From Proteobacteria bacterium UBA1278 (GTDB lineage Bacteria > Pseudomonadota > Gammaproteobacteria > Comchoanobacterales > Comchoanobacteraceae): a stretch of DNA of 23,098 nt. Under the pieces are notes generated by a model. It saw only the letters and a program-made list of their open reading frames with translations. It was not told where the DNA came from and searched no databases. Location of the stretch: contig DBUY01000053.1 in assembly GCA_002308435.1 (NCBI GenBank), positions 1 through 23,098 of the forward strand, written 5' to 3'. A program made the position numbers and the translations under genes. Positions 7,309 to 15,409 of the stretch are shown here, one piece after another; positions within the stretch are counted from its first letter, which is position 1; the number at the start of each line of letters is the position of its first letter.

Positions 7309-8126
7309 GCACAAAAGAAACGACGACGCCGATAGCCCACCCAAGCACTCAAAGCTTTCTGAGCCACCAAATGACAGCATGCTACACCATTGCTTATAAA
7401 GAAAGTGTGCGGATCGTTCGCATCTGGAAGATGACTGTTGTACCACCGATCGTGACGGTTTTTCTCTTCAGTGTTGTTTTCGGTCAAATTATCGGTGGTA
7501 AAATTGGCGGCATCTCAGGCGTCAGCTATCTTCAGTTTATCATTCCTGGCTTGATTATGAACATCGTGATTAATGAGAGCTTCAATAATAATGCTTCTTC
7601 AATCATGATTGACAAATATAACAAATCCATTGAGTCAATGGTAACTGCACCCGTTCATGAGCTAACGATTCTCTTTGGCTATTTTGCCGGCTGCGTTGTT
7701 CGCGTGCTGATGGCGGGCGCTATATCTTCTGTACTGGTTTTCTGGCTGGCTGGGATCATGGTACAGCACTGGTTTTTGTTTACTTATACTATTCTGATAA
7801 CCTGCGCACTGTTCAGCTTTCTTGGGTTTATCAATGGTCTTTATGCAACTCGATTTGATGAAATCCCTACGATACCTACATTTATCCTGACGCCATTATC
7901 ATTCTTTGGGGGTGTTTTTTATGACATCACAACGCTACCTGAGCCGTGGCGCACAATTAGCTGGTACAATCCAATTGTGTACATCGTCGATACCTTTCGC
8001 TACAGCACGATTGGTGTGACTCACCATGATATTACTGAAAGTTTGATTGTTGTAACTGCAATTACTAGTGGCTTGTTTTTGCTGTCTTACTGCTTACTGA
8101 GAACTGGTTACGGCTTGAAGAACTAG
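7305..8126 (+). CDS. yadH: ABC-2 type transporter permease, YadH-like
   Basis: The 273-residue inner-membrane protein pairs with the preceding ATPase. About six hydrophobic spans are visible, and conserved ABC-2 text is present: VVPPIVTVFLF, IIGGKIGG, YLQFIIPGLI, FILTPLSFFGGVFYDITTLP and NPIVYIVDTFRY. These match E. coli YadH in order and spacing. The ATG at 7305 overlaps the ATPase stop by four bases (ATGA), a translational-coupling arrangement. It adds about 22 residues to the YadH N-terminus, so an alternative start at Met23 (7371) is possible. Exported substrate unknown. The stop shares its last G with the next gene's GTG. Confidence 0.9.
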   Translation: MSTKETTTPIAHPSTQSFLSHQMTACYTIAYKESVRIVRIWKMTVVPPIVTVFLFSVVFGQIIGGKIGGISGVSYLQFIIPGLIMNIVINESFNNNASSIMIDKYNKSIESMVTAPVHELTILFGYFAGCVVRVLMAGAISSVLVFWLAGIMVQHWFLFTYTILITCALFSFLGFINGLYATRFDEIPTIPTFILTPLSFFGGVFYDITTLPEPWRTISWYNPIVYIVDTFRYSTIGVTHHDITESLIVVTAITSGLFLLSYCLLRTGYGLKN

Positions 8127-9196
8127 TGTCGTCTTTTGTCTTTCAAGGACAGCAGCGTGTTTGCTTTCATACTTTTATGCAACGCGCGCTGTATCATCCT
8201 ACGCACGGGTATTATAGAAGCGCTAGGATTAAACAAGGTCAACGTGGTGATTATATTACCTCCCCGAGTATCAGCCCAGTTTTTGCTCAGTGTATTTCGA
8301 ATCATATTGCTCCCTTGTTGCGCCAAAACCCAACCTGGTCTATTGCTGAGATTGGCCCTGGCTTAGGTGACCTTGCTTGTGATTTATACGAATCATTGTC
8401 TGTGCGTGATCAATTACCCGTTGAGTACCATCTTGTTGAGCCCAGTCAACAATCTCGAATCATACAAATGCAACATATTTCAGAGCGCTGCGCACCCTTG
8501 GCTGAGTTAGTTGAGTGGTCTGAGCATATTCCTAATGACTTTCATGGGATTATTATTGCTAATGAAGTCCTGGATGCGTTACCAGTATATCTTCTTGAAA
8601 CCTGCTCACAAATGAATTTGCGATCAGTTCAGGTCGAACAAGACAATGATCATGCAATCTGGACACACACAGCTCCGGACTCTCGACTGGTTGATGCACT
8701 CGATATGCGCAATATTCCATTATTCCCAAATTATCGCTACGAAATCTCACTTGATATTCAAGAATTTTTCCAGGGCTTAGCCCAACGTATGGCTTCTGGC
8801 ATTTGTCTTTTGTTTGATTACGGATATTCAAGATCTGAGTATTACCATCCACAACGAAAAATGGGAACGCTAACCGCTTATTCACAACACCGTCAATGTG
8901 ATGACCTTCTTGATCAGCCAGGACAGCAAGATATCTCTTGCCATGTTGACTTTAACTTGGTAGCTGATGCTGCTACAGCATGCGGTTTTGAGATCCAGGA
9001 TATCTGTACTCAGGAATTTTTTTTATACCAGAATGGCATTTCTCAAGTACTTCAGAATCAAGCGAGTCAATTAAATTGTATTGACTATCAGCGGTTACGG
9101 CATGATGCATATTTACTGACGGCACCAGAAGAAATGGGAACACTTGTTAAAGCTGTCTGTTTATCTAAAAACTATTCAAATCAATCAAGAATGTGA
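8126..9196 (+). CDS. SAM-dependent methyltransferase, MidA/NDUFAF7 family (COG1565)
   Basis: The 356-residue protein shows the family pattern: FHTFMQRALYHPTHGYY near the N-terminus, GDYITSPSISPVF, the SAM-binding EIGPGLGDLA (75-84), NEVLDALPV (146-154) and DYGYSRSEYYHP followed by a GTLTAY.QH segment. Eukaryotic members methylate an arginine of complex I subunit NDUFS2. The bacterial substrate is not established. The start is GTG at 8126, overlapping the permease stop as TAGTG. The first ATG (8177) would remove residues that belong to the family's N-terminus. The gene is therefore the third member of the yadG-yadH unit, and a link between the exporter and this methyltransferase is possible but may be only shared transcription. 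Confidence 0.85.
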   Translation: MSSFVFQGQQRVCFHTFMQRALYHPTHGYYRSARIKQGQRGDYITSPSISPVFAQCISNHIAPLLRQNPTWSIAEIGPGLGDLACDLYESLSVRDQLPVEYHLVEPSQQSRIIQMQHISERCAPLAELVEWSEHIPNDFHGIIIANEVLDALPVYLLETCSQMNLRSVQVEQDNDHAIWTHTAPDSRLVDALDMRNIPLFPNYRYEISLDIQEFFQGLAQRMASGICLLFDYGYSRSEYYHPQRKMGTLTAYSQHRQCDDLLDQPGQQDISCHVDFNLVADAATACGFEIQDICTQEFFLYQNGISQVLQNQASQLNCIDYQRLRHDAYLLTAPEEMGTLVKAVCLSKNYSNQSRM

Positions 9197-9213
9197 CGCG
9201 AGTAATCATTTAT

Positions 9214-9225
9214 CATCATATGATG
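9214..9225. repeat. 12-bp palindrome between convergent genes
   Basis: CATCATATGATG is a perfect palindrome in the 34-base gap between the convergent methyltransferase and protease genes. GGGG and a short T run follow on the plus strand. It has no loop, so it is a poor intrinsic terminator, but no other terminator is visible there. Confidence 0.4.
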
Positions 9226-9230
9226 GGGTT

Positions 9231-10046
9231 TTAAGCCAGCCTAGGATAACTGAAAAACAGTAAATGTAATGTGTTCAGACCGCAATGTAAAATGATTGGG
9301 CACCATAATCTGCCGGTCGTTTTATACAAAGATCCGTAAAATATTCCAGCGATTGTCGAAAGCCCGACCATTATCCATCCTGCGTACCAGTGCGATAGCC
9401 CAAACATGACTGCGGCTAGAATGATTGCTACCGACTGAGTCTTTGGCAGTAGCCAAACCAAATAGTTTTGAATAACTCCGCGGTAGTATAGCTCTTCGTA
9501 AAAACACAAGATAACCATACTGACAAGCCACACTGGGAAAAATATGGGAAATGTGAAATCGAATACAATATATTTGAAAAAAAGCCCTGTTGCAGTTGTA
9601 ACCCCAGTCAGAACCGTCAAGTACACAAGCGTTAGATAGATTAAACTACTGATTGGTATATTTAGACTTCTTCTACTTTTTAACAGAGAAAGTAAGGGTA
9701 GAAAAGATAGCGCGATGAATAGTTTTGTTGTATTGGTTTGTATATCGAACATTGGTGCATAGGGAGCGGTCTTCACCCCTGATAACCAAATAATAGTCGG
9801 CAATGGAAATTCTCTGGCCATTAGTAGATATAATGCGGTGAGTATACTGATGAGCAGGGGTATATGATTAGATCGCTGTAGCTTGTTCGATAAACATAAG
9901 TATCCATTGAGTATAATGATCAATGCTAGCCAGGCTAATCGGGCATCTTGCATGACAGAGAAGACCCCTAATAAAAAGCCACATAATGCACCTATCCATA
10001 ATAGCCTACCAACTTTGTGTGCTAAGATTGTATATAGAATATTCAT
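9231..10046 (-). CDS. CPBP-family intramembrane metalloprotease
   Basis: The 271-residue protein is almost wholly hydrophobic, with about eight membrane spans. It carries the three CPBP (Abi/CAAX protease-like) motifs: FYEELYYRG with the EExxxR signature (E184, E185, R189), FGLSH (215-219) and HCGLN (254-258). Family members are glutamate/metal-type intramembrane proteases acting in prenyl-protein processing, bacteriocin immunity or regulated proteolysis. The substrate here is unknown. The ATG directly follows the stop codon of the kinase-like gene (TAA-ATG, no base between), so the two are almost surely translated from one mRNA. Two N-terminal hydrophobic segments precede the protease core. 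Confidence 0.82.
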   Translation of the reverse strand: MNILYTILAHKVGRLLWIGALCGFLLGVFSVMQDARLAWLALIIILNGYLCLSNKLQRSNHIPLLISILTALYLLMAREFPLPTIIWLSGVKTAPYAPMFDIQTNTTKLFIALSFLPLLSLLKSRRSLNIPISSLIYLTLVYLTVLTGVTTATGLFFKYIVFDFTFPIFFPVWLVSMVILCFYEELYYRGVIQNYLVWLLPKTQSVAIILAAVMFGLSHWYAGWIMVGLSTIAGIFYGSLYKTTGRLWCPIILHCGLNTLHLLFFSYPRLA

Positions 10047-11789
10047 TTAAAAAACCTTGCCTCGCCCTGCCTGCATGGAGCTTGGTGGGTTTTTGCTTTT
10101 GTCTTTGGATGAATTTGGCGCTAGTATCGTCGTTAGCTCCTCAATCGTTTTGGCAAGATTACACTTTTTGTTCATCTCATTGATAATTAAATTTTTCTTC
10201 TCTCTATTCTCTGCATCCTCTATGTCGGTATTGGTCTTTGATCCGACTATGGTTTTGTAAGTATCGATGTAATTTTGAATCATACCTTCAAGAAGCTTAA
10301 ATATGGCTTGTTCTTTTTTGTGGTCGCCTTTGTCGCTTTCATCCATCATGCAGACCATCACAAGTGCAAGATATGTTAACGCGAATGTATCGTGATAAAA
10401 TGTATTTTTGTGTATGATAATAAATTGTTTTGATGATTGGGATTGATTATTGACCGTTCTTACTGAGCCTGCTTGCGTCCGCACGTTACGATGATCAAAT
10501 TTTGCTAATGCCCGCTCCAGAGACTCTCTATCGTCAGTTGGTATGGTCACTTTTCTATTTAAGAGATTTTTTGCTAATGCCCAATCCATAGCATATTTGT
10601 AGTCAACACCAGAATGCAACCTGAACGGCAGTCCAATAGTCACTTTTGTGATGAAATCGTGCGTATCTGAAAGTATTGAACAATGCTCTGTGTAAGCCAT
10701 CGAGGCGCCGCCTTTGTGGTCGGGATAATCGATTAATGTAAATGTGCTAGCGGGCACTTGTTTCCCTTTGTGTTTGTGCCAGCAAATATTTTCCATTTTC
10801 ACGTCTCCGTGGCACATTCCCGTTTTTTCATACCACTCAGAGAGCTGATGGCCGACTTGTTTCAGCATTTCCGCGATAAGCGCCGTGGTAATCGCGGGCG
10901 GCGTGTGCAGTGACTTATTGACATTGATTTCACTTTGCATATAGGCTCTTCTTGACAATTGAGCCCCGATAGTTGGACCGTTATTCTTCATAAAATCGAT
11001 ATAATAGCCACTTTTTGTATTTCTTCTCAGCGTAACAGTTGGTGTGATGACTCGGCCAAGCGTTTGTGAATTGATAGCGATTGTTGGGTAACAGATGGTT
11101 TGGCTTCCTGTTGTAGTATTTAGAGGATGGTAGTGATCACGGCGCACCTTATTGTCCTTCAGTCTTATTTGACGCTTTTCCCCGTTGGGAACCTTGTTTC
11201 CTGGTTTAACATGAAGGTTCCAGTACATATTACTGTATGAATTATCAAACTCTAAGTGTTGCCGACCTTTGTCAGACTGCTGGTTTCCGTTTTCATCATG
11301 AAACTCGATGAATACTTTTCTGGGCATATCGTTAATATGTACCCGCATTGCATTATCGTCGTGAGCACGGCGATATGGCACTTTTTCTTGCGCTTTTTTC
11401 GCTATCGTTATACTTCGGTAACCACTCTCGAGCGCTTGATAAACCGCCTTAAAAAATACGGTGGACTTCATGGTTTTAACCAATTGATTTTTTTCTTTAT
11501 CATTGAGACACAAACTGCGACTGTCAGCACTTTCTAGCGATGTGATCAACCGCCTGTGTGCGAGATTACTTGTCAAACGGTTATATAGCCACATCAGACC
11601 CGGAATGAGAACAGCAATACTGATGAGTATCAACGTAGGAATGACGACTGAAGAAGCGAGCATCAATGACAAATTATACTGACTAACTGCAACAACTAAA
11701 TTAATGAAAACCCACATGCCTGCAATCATGAGTAAGCTGACAAGCGTCATTGCCCGTGTTTGTTGACTTATAAAACGTCTTAATAACAT
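10047..11789 (-). CDS. Membrane-anchored protein kinase-like protein
   Basis: This 580-residue protein is not one I recognise by name. Residues 14-36 and 43-69 are two strong membrane spans, which would leave the rest in the cytoplasm. Residues 321-355 read like a kinase active site: CHGDVKMENICW (D329 as catalytic base, K331, N334) and LIDYPD (D354 in the DFG position). An HxDxK..N loop plus a downstream hydrophobic-D is typical of protein kinases and aminoglycoside-phosphotransferase folds. No clear glycine loop or VAIK lysine is visible in residues 100-310, so the N-lobe is diverged or absent and activity is uncertain. The C-terminal 80 residues are charged and low in complexity. It is co-oriented and contiguous with a CPBP protease gene. 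Secreted-effector or membrane-signalling roles are both guesses. Confidence 0.6.
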   Translation of the reverse strand: MLLRRFISQQTRAMTLVSLLMIAGMWVFINLVVAVSQYNLSLMLASSVVIPTLILISIAVLIPGLMWLYNRLTSNLAHRRLITSLESADSRSLCLNDKEKNQLVKTMKSTVFFKAVYQALESGYRSITIAKKAQEKVPYRRAHDDNAMRVHINDMPRKVFIEFHDENGNQQSDKGRQHLEFDNSYSNMYWNLHVKPGNKVPNGEKRQIRLKDNKVRRDHYHPLNTTTGSQTICYPTIAINSQTLGRVITPTVTLRRNTKSGYYIDFMKNNGPTIGAQLSRRAYMQSEINVNKSLHTPPAITTALIAEMLKQVGHQLSEWYEKTGMCHGDVKMENICWHKHKGKQVPASTFTLIDYPDHKGGASMAYTEHCSILSDTHDFITKVTIGLPFRLHSGVDYKYAMDWALAKNLLNRKVTIPTDDRESLERALAKFDHRNVRTQAGSVRTVNNQSQSSKQFIIIHKNTFYHDTFALTYLALVMVCMMDESDKGDHKKEQAIFKLLEGMIQNYIDTYKTIVGSKTNTDIEDAENREKKNLIINEMNKKCNLAKTIEELTTILAPNSSKDKSKNPPSSMQAGRGKVF

Positions 11790-11810
11790 TCTTTATCGAC
11801 TATATTGCTA

Positions 11811-11833
11811 ATATCCTATGCTCATATCCTATG
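11811..11833 (-). repeat. Direct repeat ATATCCTATG x2 upstream of the kinase-like gene
   Basis: ATATCCTATG occurs exactly at 11811-11820 and 11824-11833, a 13-base period, starting 22 bases upstream of the kinase-like start codon. A TATAGT on the minus strand (11799-11804) could be the -10, which would put the repeats in the promoter spacer and -35 zone. This arrangement resembles an operator but no regulator can be named. Confidence 0.6.
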
Positions 11834-12013
11834 TGAAACGATTAGTCGGTGCAAGTCTGCATTCTGAAATTGGGCATAGTGGTTCACAACATTTACAGGC
11901 TTAAATAGCAGCATAATCAGTATCATATTTTGTGTTGTTCGAGTTGAATGCTTTATAAAATTAGCATAATATTAACATAGCGTCATATTGAAGCTGCAGT
12001 ATTTTTTGACATC

Positions 12014-12017
12014 GGAG
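12014..12017 (+). promoter_or_regulatory. Shine-Dalgarno GGAG fixing the ClC start
   Basis: GGAG lies nine bases before the ATG at 12027. The open frame could begin at a TTG at 11988, but no Shine-Dalgarno precedes that codon, so 12027 is taken as the start. Confidence 0.65.
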
Positions 12018-12026
12018 CACCAAAGC

Positions 12027-13409
12027 ATGGCTAACGTTAAACTCTCGGATAAGATTGGTGTATTGGGAGAAGATAAAAGTGACCTCTCTGATTTGAATGT
12101 GAATGTCTGGTCACTGGCTTCTAGTGTAGTTTTGGTTGCCATCACCGCTTGGATTCTCACCACAATCATGATGCAGCTTGTCCTGACCGGTAACCGTCTA
12201 TTGATCTCATCATTGACGAAAGATGAAATTTTTTCGACAAATAACTTAACTTTCCTTGGTATTATAGTCGGTGTTGCCTGTATACGATCGGTGCTATACC
12301 AGTTCAGTTGGTTTAAGGACGCCTGTGGCGATGGAGCGAGTGGTGCGTTAAATCACTTCAAAAACACCTACTCAAAGTCGGTGAGTATACGGAAGCTTCT
12401 CAATCAAACTTTTAAGCATGGAACTTTCCTTGTCGCGATCAAGCGTGTTGTCGTGACTGTAATGACGCTTGGTGTTGGTGGTAGTGGCGGTATTGAGGGC
12501 CCGGCCATACCTGTTGGACAGCATATTGGCTCAGGATTCGCAAAATTATTTAAAGTCAAAGATATCTTATGGTTGCGCATACTTGAGATGTGCGGCATTT
12601 CTTCGGCAATTACAACACTTCTTCACGCACCACTGACCGGAGCGATCTTCTCATTGGAGCTTGTTTTTGGCTGTAAGTTTGTCTACAGAATTTTAACACT
12701 GGCCCTATTGTCTTCTCTGATTGCATTTATTTTGTCAAATCACATCCTGGATGCAGAATCACTGTTTGTCATCCATCAGCACTCTGTTCACTACACCCCA
12801 TTCGAGTATCTTATGGTAGTTATTGTCACTGTGTTTGCGAGTATTCCCAGTGGTATCGGTTTACTGTTTATCTTTTCACTGATTCGGAAGCTATATTCCG
12901 GACTGCCAGTGATTACTCATGCCCCAATTGGCGCACTTATTTGTGCTACGGTTGCTATTCTCATGTATCACTTCTTCGATATTAGCCCGCATCACCTACT
13001 CGGTGTTGGCGAAGAGACTATCTCAGGATTATTTGAACATGTTGGTGAGGATGTGATGTATTCGAACTGGATCATGTTAACGGCTATTGTGGTTATTAAA
13101 ATTTTTCTAGTTGGCTTCACAGTGGTCTCTGGTGGTAGTGCAGGGCTGCTTGTGCCCGCTATGTTTGTTGGTGCGATGTCATCAAGCGCGCTGTTTTATC
13201 TATTAATGTCACTGAACTGGTTACCTGTAATACAAGGTCTTCATGCTTTATTCTTGATCACTGGTGTTGCTTCGTCTCTGATTATTGTCCTTGATTTACC
13301 GATTGCAACTGTGATTTTTGTGGGTGAACTGTTTGGTGTATCGTACATACCACCCTGTATTATCGCGGTCGCGATTGCTCGTAGTATTGCTGCAGTGCTC
13401 AAAAAATAG
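12027..13409 (+). CDS. ClC-family chloride channel or Cl-/H+ antiporter
   Basis: The 460-residue inner-membrane protein has about ten or more hydrophobic spans. The ClC filter motifs appear in order: GDGASG in the place of GSGIP (about residue 101), GIEGP with the gating glutamate (about 157), and GGSAGLLVPAMF in the place of GxFxP. The gating Glu is kept, but the first motif has Asp instead of the central Ser and lacks Pro, so selectivity may differ from Cl-. There is no C-terminal CBS domain pair. Roles in acid resistance or anion balance are known for bacterial ClCs; none can be assigned here. The start is the ATG with a GGAG, giving a short acidic N-terminus. It is divergent from the kinase-like gene. 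Confidence 0.85.
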   Translation: MANVKLSDKIGVLGEDKSDLSDLNVNVWSLASSVVLVAITAWILTTIMMQLVLTGNRLLISSLTKDEIFSTNNLTFLGIIVGVACIRSVLYQFSWFKDACGDGASGALNHFKNTYSKSVSIRKLLNQTFKHGTFLVAIKRVVVTVMTLGVGGSGGIEGPAIPVGQHIGSGFAKLFKVKDILWLRILEMCGISSAITTLLHAPLTGAIFSLELVFGCKFVYRILTLALLSSLIAFILSNHILDAESLFVIHQHSVHYTPFEYLMVVIVTVFASIPSGIGLLFIFSLIRKLYSGLPVITHAPIGALICATVAILMYHFFDISPHHLLGVGEETISGLFEHVGEDVMYSNWIMLTAIVVIKIFLVGFTVVSGGSAGLLVPAMFVGAMSSSALFYLLMSLNWLPVIQGLHALFLITGVASSLIIVLDLPIATVIFVGELFGVSYIPPCIIAVAIARSIAAVLKK

Positions 13410-13442
13410 TTTTTTAAAATTAGACCGCTGTCTGAGACCAGT

Positions 13443-14636
13443 TTAGGAAGATGCGGACATGACATGTTTTCTTAGTTGAGATATCATTTCTTTTCGACTG
13501 GCCTTCTTCACATAGTGCGTGGTTGCAATTACTCCACCGAGATGCTGCTGTAATGCTTGTGCGATATTTGTGTGGAAGTTTTCCTGGCTGCTAGAAAACG
13601 ACGCCATGTTGACACAATCAGCTACACAATCAATCTGTGTCGGTAATTGATCTTGGATGAAGCTCATTCCGCTTCGCGATAGAGACACTGGCATAGATGA
13701 GTCTATCGCAGAATAAATGATGTGATTCGTCATTAATCGGATCGACTTGGTGGCTATGCCCTGATCAACGATTCGTGTCACTAGCTCAGTGAAAACTTGC
13801 ATGTGGTGCTTGATCGTTGCCAGATTGGCGTCTGTTCGACAAATTGCGTTATGTGTGTCTATTTGCCCTTGCGCCGATACAATGGGGACGCCATGACCGG
13901 GTGCGTGTTTGAAACAGATACGTTGAATACCTTCGTGACTCATGGCGCCCAATGTCCATTGCTCTGCTAGTGCGATGATTACATCAGGGTCTTCTCCATA
14001 ACAGCGTTCGGGAAAGGCTGCGGCATTGATGTCGACTACCGGTGCATATAGTGTATCAATTCCTAATTGGCCAAGTGCATGTCCAGTGATTGCACCAATC
14101 GCAAATGCGACTTTCTGAGCTGACTTAATGTCGTTGCTCGCAAGCATTCCTAAACTTTGTTGACTTGGGAGTAACGGATAATACCCGAGCTCATCGATAT
14201 CTTTTGCAAGAAAATCTGTTAATGCACCTGTATTCACCAGTGATTGGATGATTTCTATTTGCTCGGCATCTGTTGTTGGCCAATTGGGCGGATTATGGTA
14301 GAAACGTCGTTGCTGGACTGGTGCCGGCTCGGCGTCAAAAGAGCACTCAAGCGGAGCATGCCCATTTTCAATGCGCTGCTTATTCATTGTATGGATGACA
14401 TTGATTTGAGCCTTGATCGTTTCTTTTGGGCGCGCGGCCATCTGCCCATCTTGATTTGGGCTCATCATGTGATGCTGGAAAAACAGTGCGCCTTTTACTA
14501 AAGGATCAAGAAAAAGGCCTATCTCTTGATTTGGATCTTGATCAACACCGACGTCCGCTTTGGCAACATATACCGTGTAATGTTCACTGGACGAGTTATT
14601 TGTCTCAAAACCGGGTGTTAAGATTAGTCCGCCCAT
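13443..14636 (-). CDS. Glycoside hydrolase family 3 protein, NagZ-like, diverged
   Basis: This 397-residue protein follows NagZ (beta-N-acetylglucosaminidase of peptidoglycan recycling). From the ATG at 14636 the parallels are MGGLIL at the start (compare MGPLML), DPLVKGALFF, ALGQLGIDTLYAPVVDIN, ERCYGEDP, FKHAPGHG, the DTH general-acid loop, and a VADCVNM segment where NagZ has the nucleophile in SDDLSM. So both catalytic elements appear to be present. The substrate-loop D-x-EGGRVQR of NagZ is DAEPAPVQQR here, and length exceeds the usual 340. The frame also permits a TTG at 14651, but the ATG fits the family better. It ends 33 bases from the convergent ClC gene and lies 69 bases after rsmE. 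No signal peptide, consistent with a cytoplasmic enzyme. Activity on GlcNAc-anhydroMurNAc is inferred. Confidence 0.72.
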   Translation of the reverse strand: MGGLILTPGFETNNSSSEHYTVYVAKADVGVDQDPNQEIGLFLDPLVKGALFFQHHMMSPNQDGQMAARPKETIKAQINVIHTMNKQRIENGHAPLECSFDAEPAPVQQRRFYHNPPNWPTTDAEQIEIIQSLVNTGALTDFLAKDIDELGYYPLLPSQQSLGMLASNDIKSAQKVAFAIGAITGHALGQLGIDTLYAPVVDINAAAFPERCYGEDPDVIIALAEQWTLGAMSHEGIQRICFKHAPGHGVPIVSAQGQIDTHNAICRTDANLATIKHHMQVFTELVTRIVDQGIATKSIRLMTNHIIYSAIDSSMPVSLSRSGMSFIQDQLPTQIDCVADCVNMASFSSSQENFHTNIAQALQQHLGGVIATTHYVKKASRKEMISQLRKHVMSASS

Positions 14637-14705
14637 TACATCGCTTATCAACAGTGATGGTGATCATAACAGCTCGTTATGATGTCGTCAACGAAGGGCG
14701 TTTTC

Positions 14706-15407
14706 TCATACCTGCTGGCTCAAAGCTGCAACACACGCTGTCTCCATACGCAGCAAGGTTGGTGCTAATATGCGAAAATCGCACTTTTTTTCTTCAAAAA
14801 ATGTGATTTCTGCGTCACTCCAACCACCCTCTGGCCCGACAAACCAAATAACTCGATCTGGGTGATCATGACTATTTGTAGACTGCGAGCTGGGGTGACA
14901 GACGACCTTGGTGCTCTGAGCCCAGATGGACCAGGGTAAATCTTGTACTTGGCATGGGGTATGGCAACATGGCAGCACATTAAGCCCAGATTGCATTGCT
15001 GCCGCAATGATAATTTTCTGATATCGTAGCCTTGATTGCTTGTTGTGTGAGTGCAATTGCTTCTGGCCAAACTCTGTTTGTATTGGATACAGGTTACTGA
15101 CAGCGAGCTCTGTTGCTTTTTGTATAATGAAACTCATTTTTGTGTTTGCAGACAATGGAAAGACAAGATCAACAGGGCGCGGGCGTGTGCGATTGATTGT
15201 GGAGAATGATAAGACTTTTAGTGACACGCTTTTTTTATCAATCGTACTTATGGTTGCTTTGAATTCGCCAGATTTCCCATTAAAAACTGTGACCTCGTCT
15301 TCTATCTTTGCTCTAAGCACATGAGAAAGGTGATGGCTATTTTCAGGATTGAGGGTATACGTGCTGCCGACTGATGTCGCACTAATATCTGGTTCGTAAA
15401 ATCGCAT
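14706..15407 (-). CDS. rsmE: 16S rRNA (uracil(1498)-N(3))-methyltransferase
   Basis: RsmE methylates N3 of U1498 in 16S rRNA within the assembled 30S subunit, using SAM. The 233-residue SPOUT protein has the N-terminal PUA-like block MRFYEPD....HHLSHVLRAK, then IQKATELAVSNLYPIQ (96-110), the knot motifs FVGPEGGWSDAEI (189-201) and LRMETACVAAL (219-229). It is about ten residues shorter than E. coli RsmE, ending soon after the last motif. The usual EQSGR patch reads MQSGL. The ATG sits two bases after the mrcA stop, without a Shine-Dalgarno, so translation is probably coupled to mrcA. Confidence 0.93.
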   Translation of the reverse strand: MRFYEPDISATSVGSTYTLNPENSHHLSHVLRAKIEDEVTVFNGKSGEFKATISTIDKKSVSLKVLSFSTINRTRPRPVDLVFPLSANTKMSFIIQKATELAVSNLYPIQTEFGQKQLHSHNKQSRLRYQKIIIAAAMQSGLNVLPCCHTPCQVQDLPWSIWAQSTKVVCHPSSQSTNSHDHPDRVIWFVGPEGGWSDAEITFFEEKKCDFRILAPTLLRMETACVAALSQQV

Positions 15408-15409
15408 GG

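Noticed and set aside
11988..12026. TTG start for the ClC gene
   Set aside because: No Shine-Dalgarno there; the ATG at 12027 has GGAG at good spacing.
13410..13442. Terminator hairpin between the ClC and GH3 genes
   Set aside because: CTGTCTGAGACCAG gives at most a 4-bp stem with an impossible loop and no T tract.
14637..14651. TTG start for the GH3 gene
   Set aside because: The ATG at 14636 gives MGGLIL, which aligns with the NagZ N-terminus; the extension does not.
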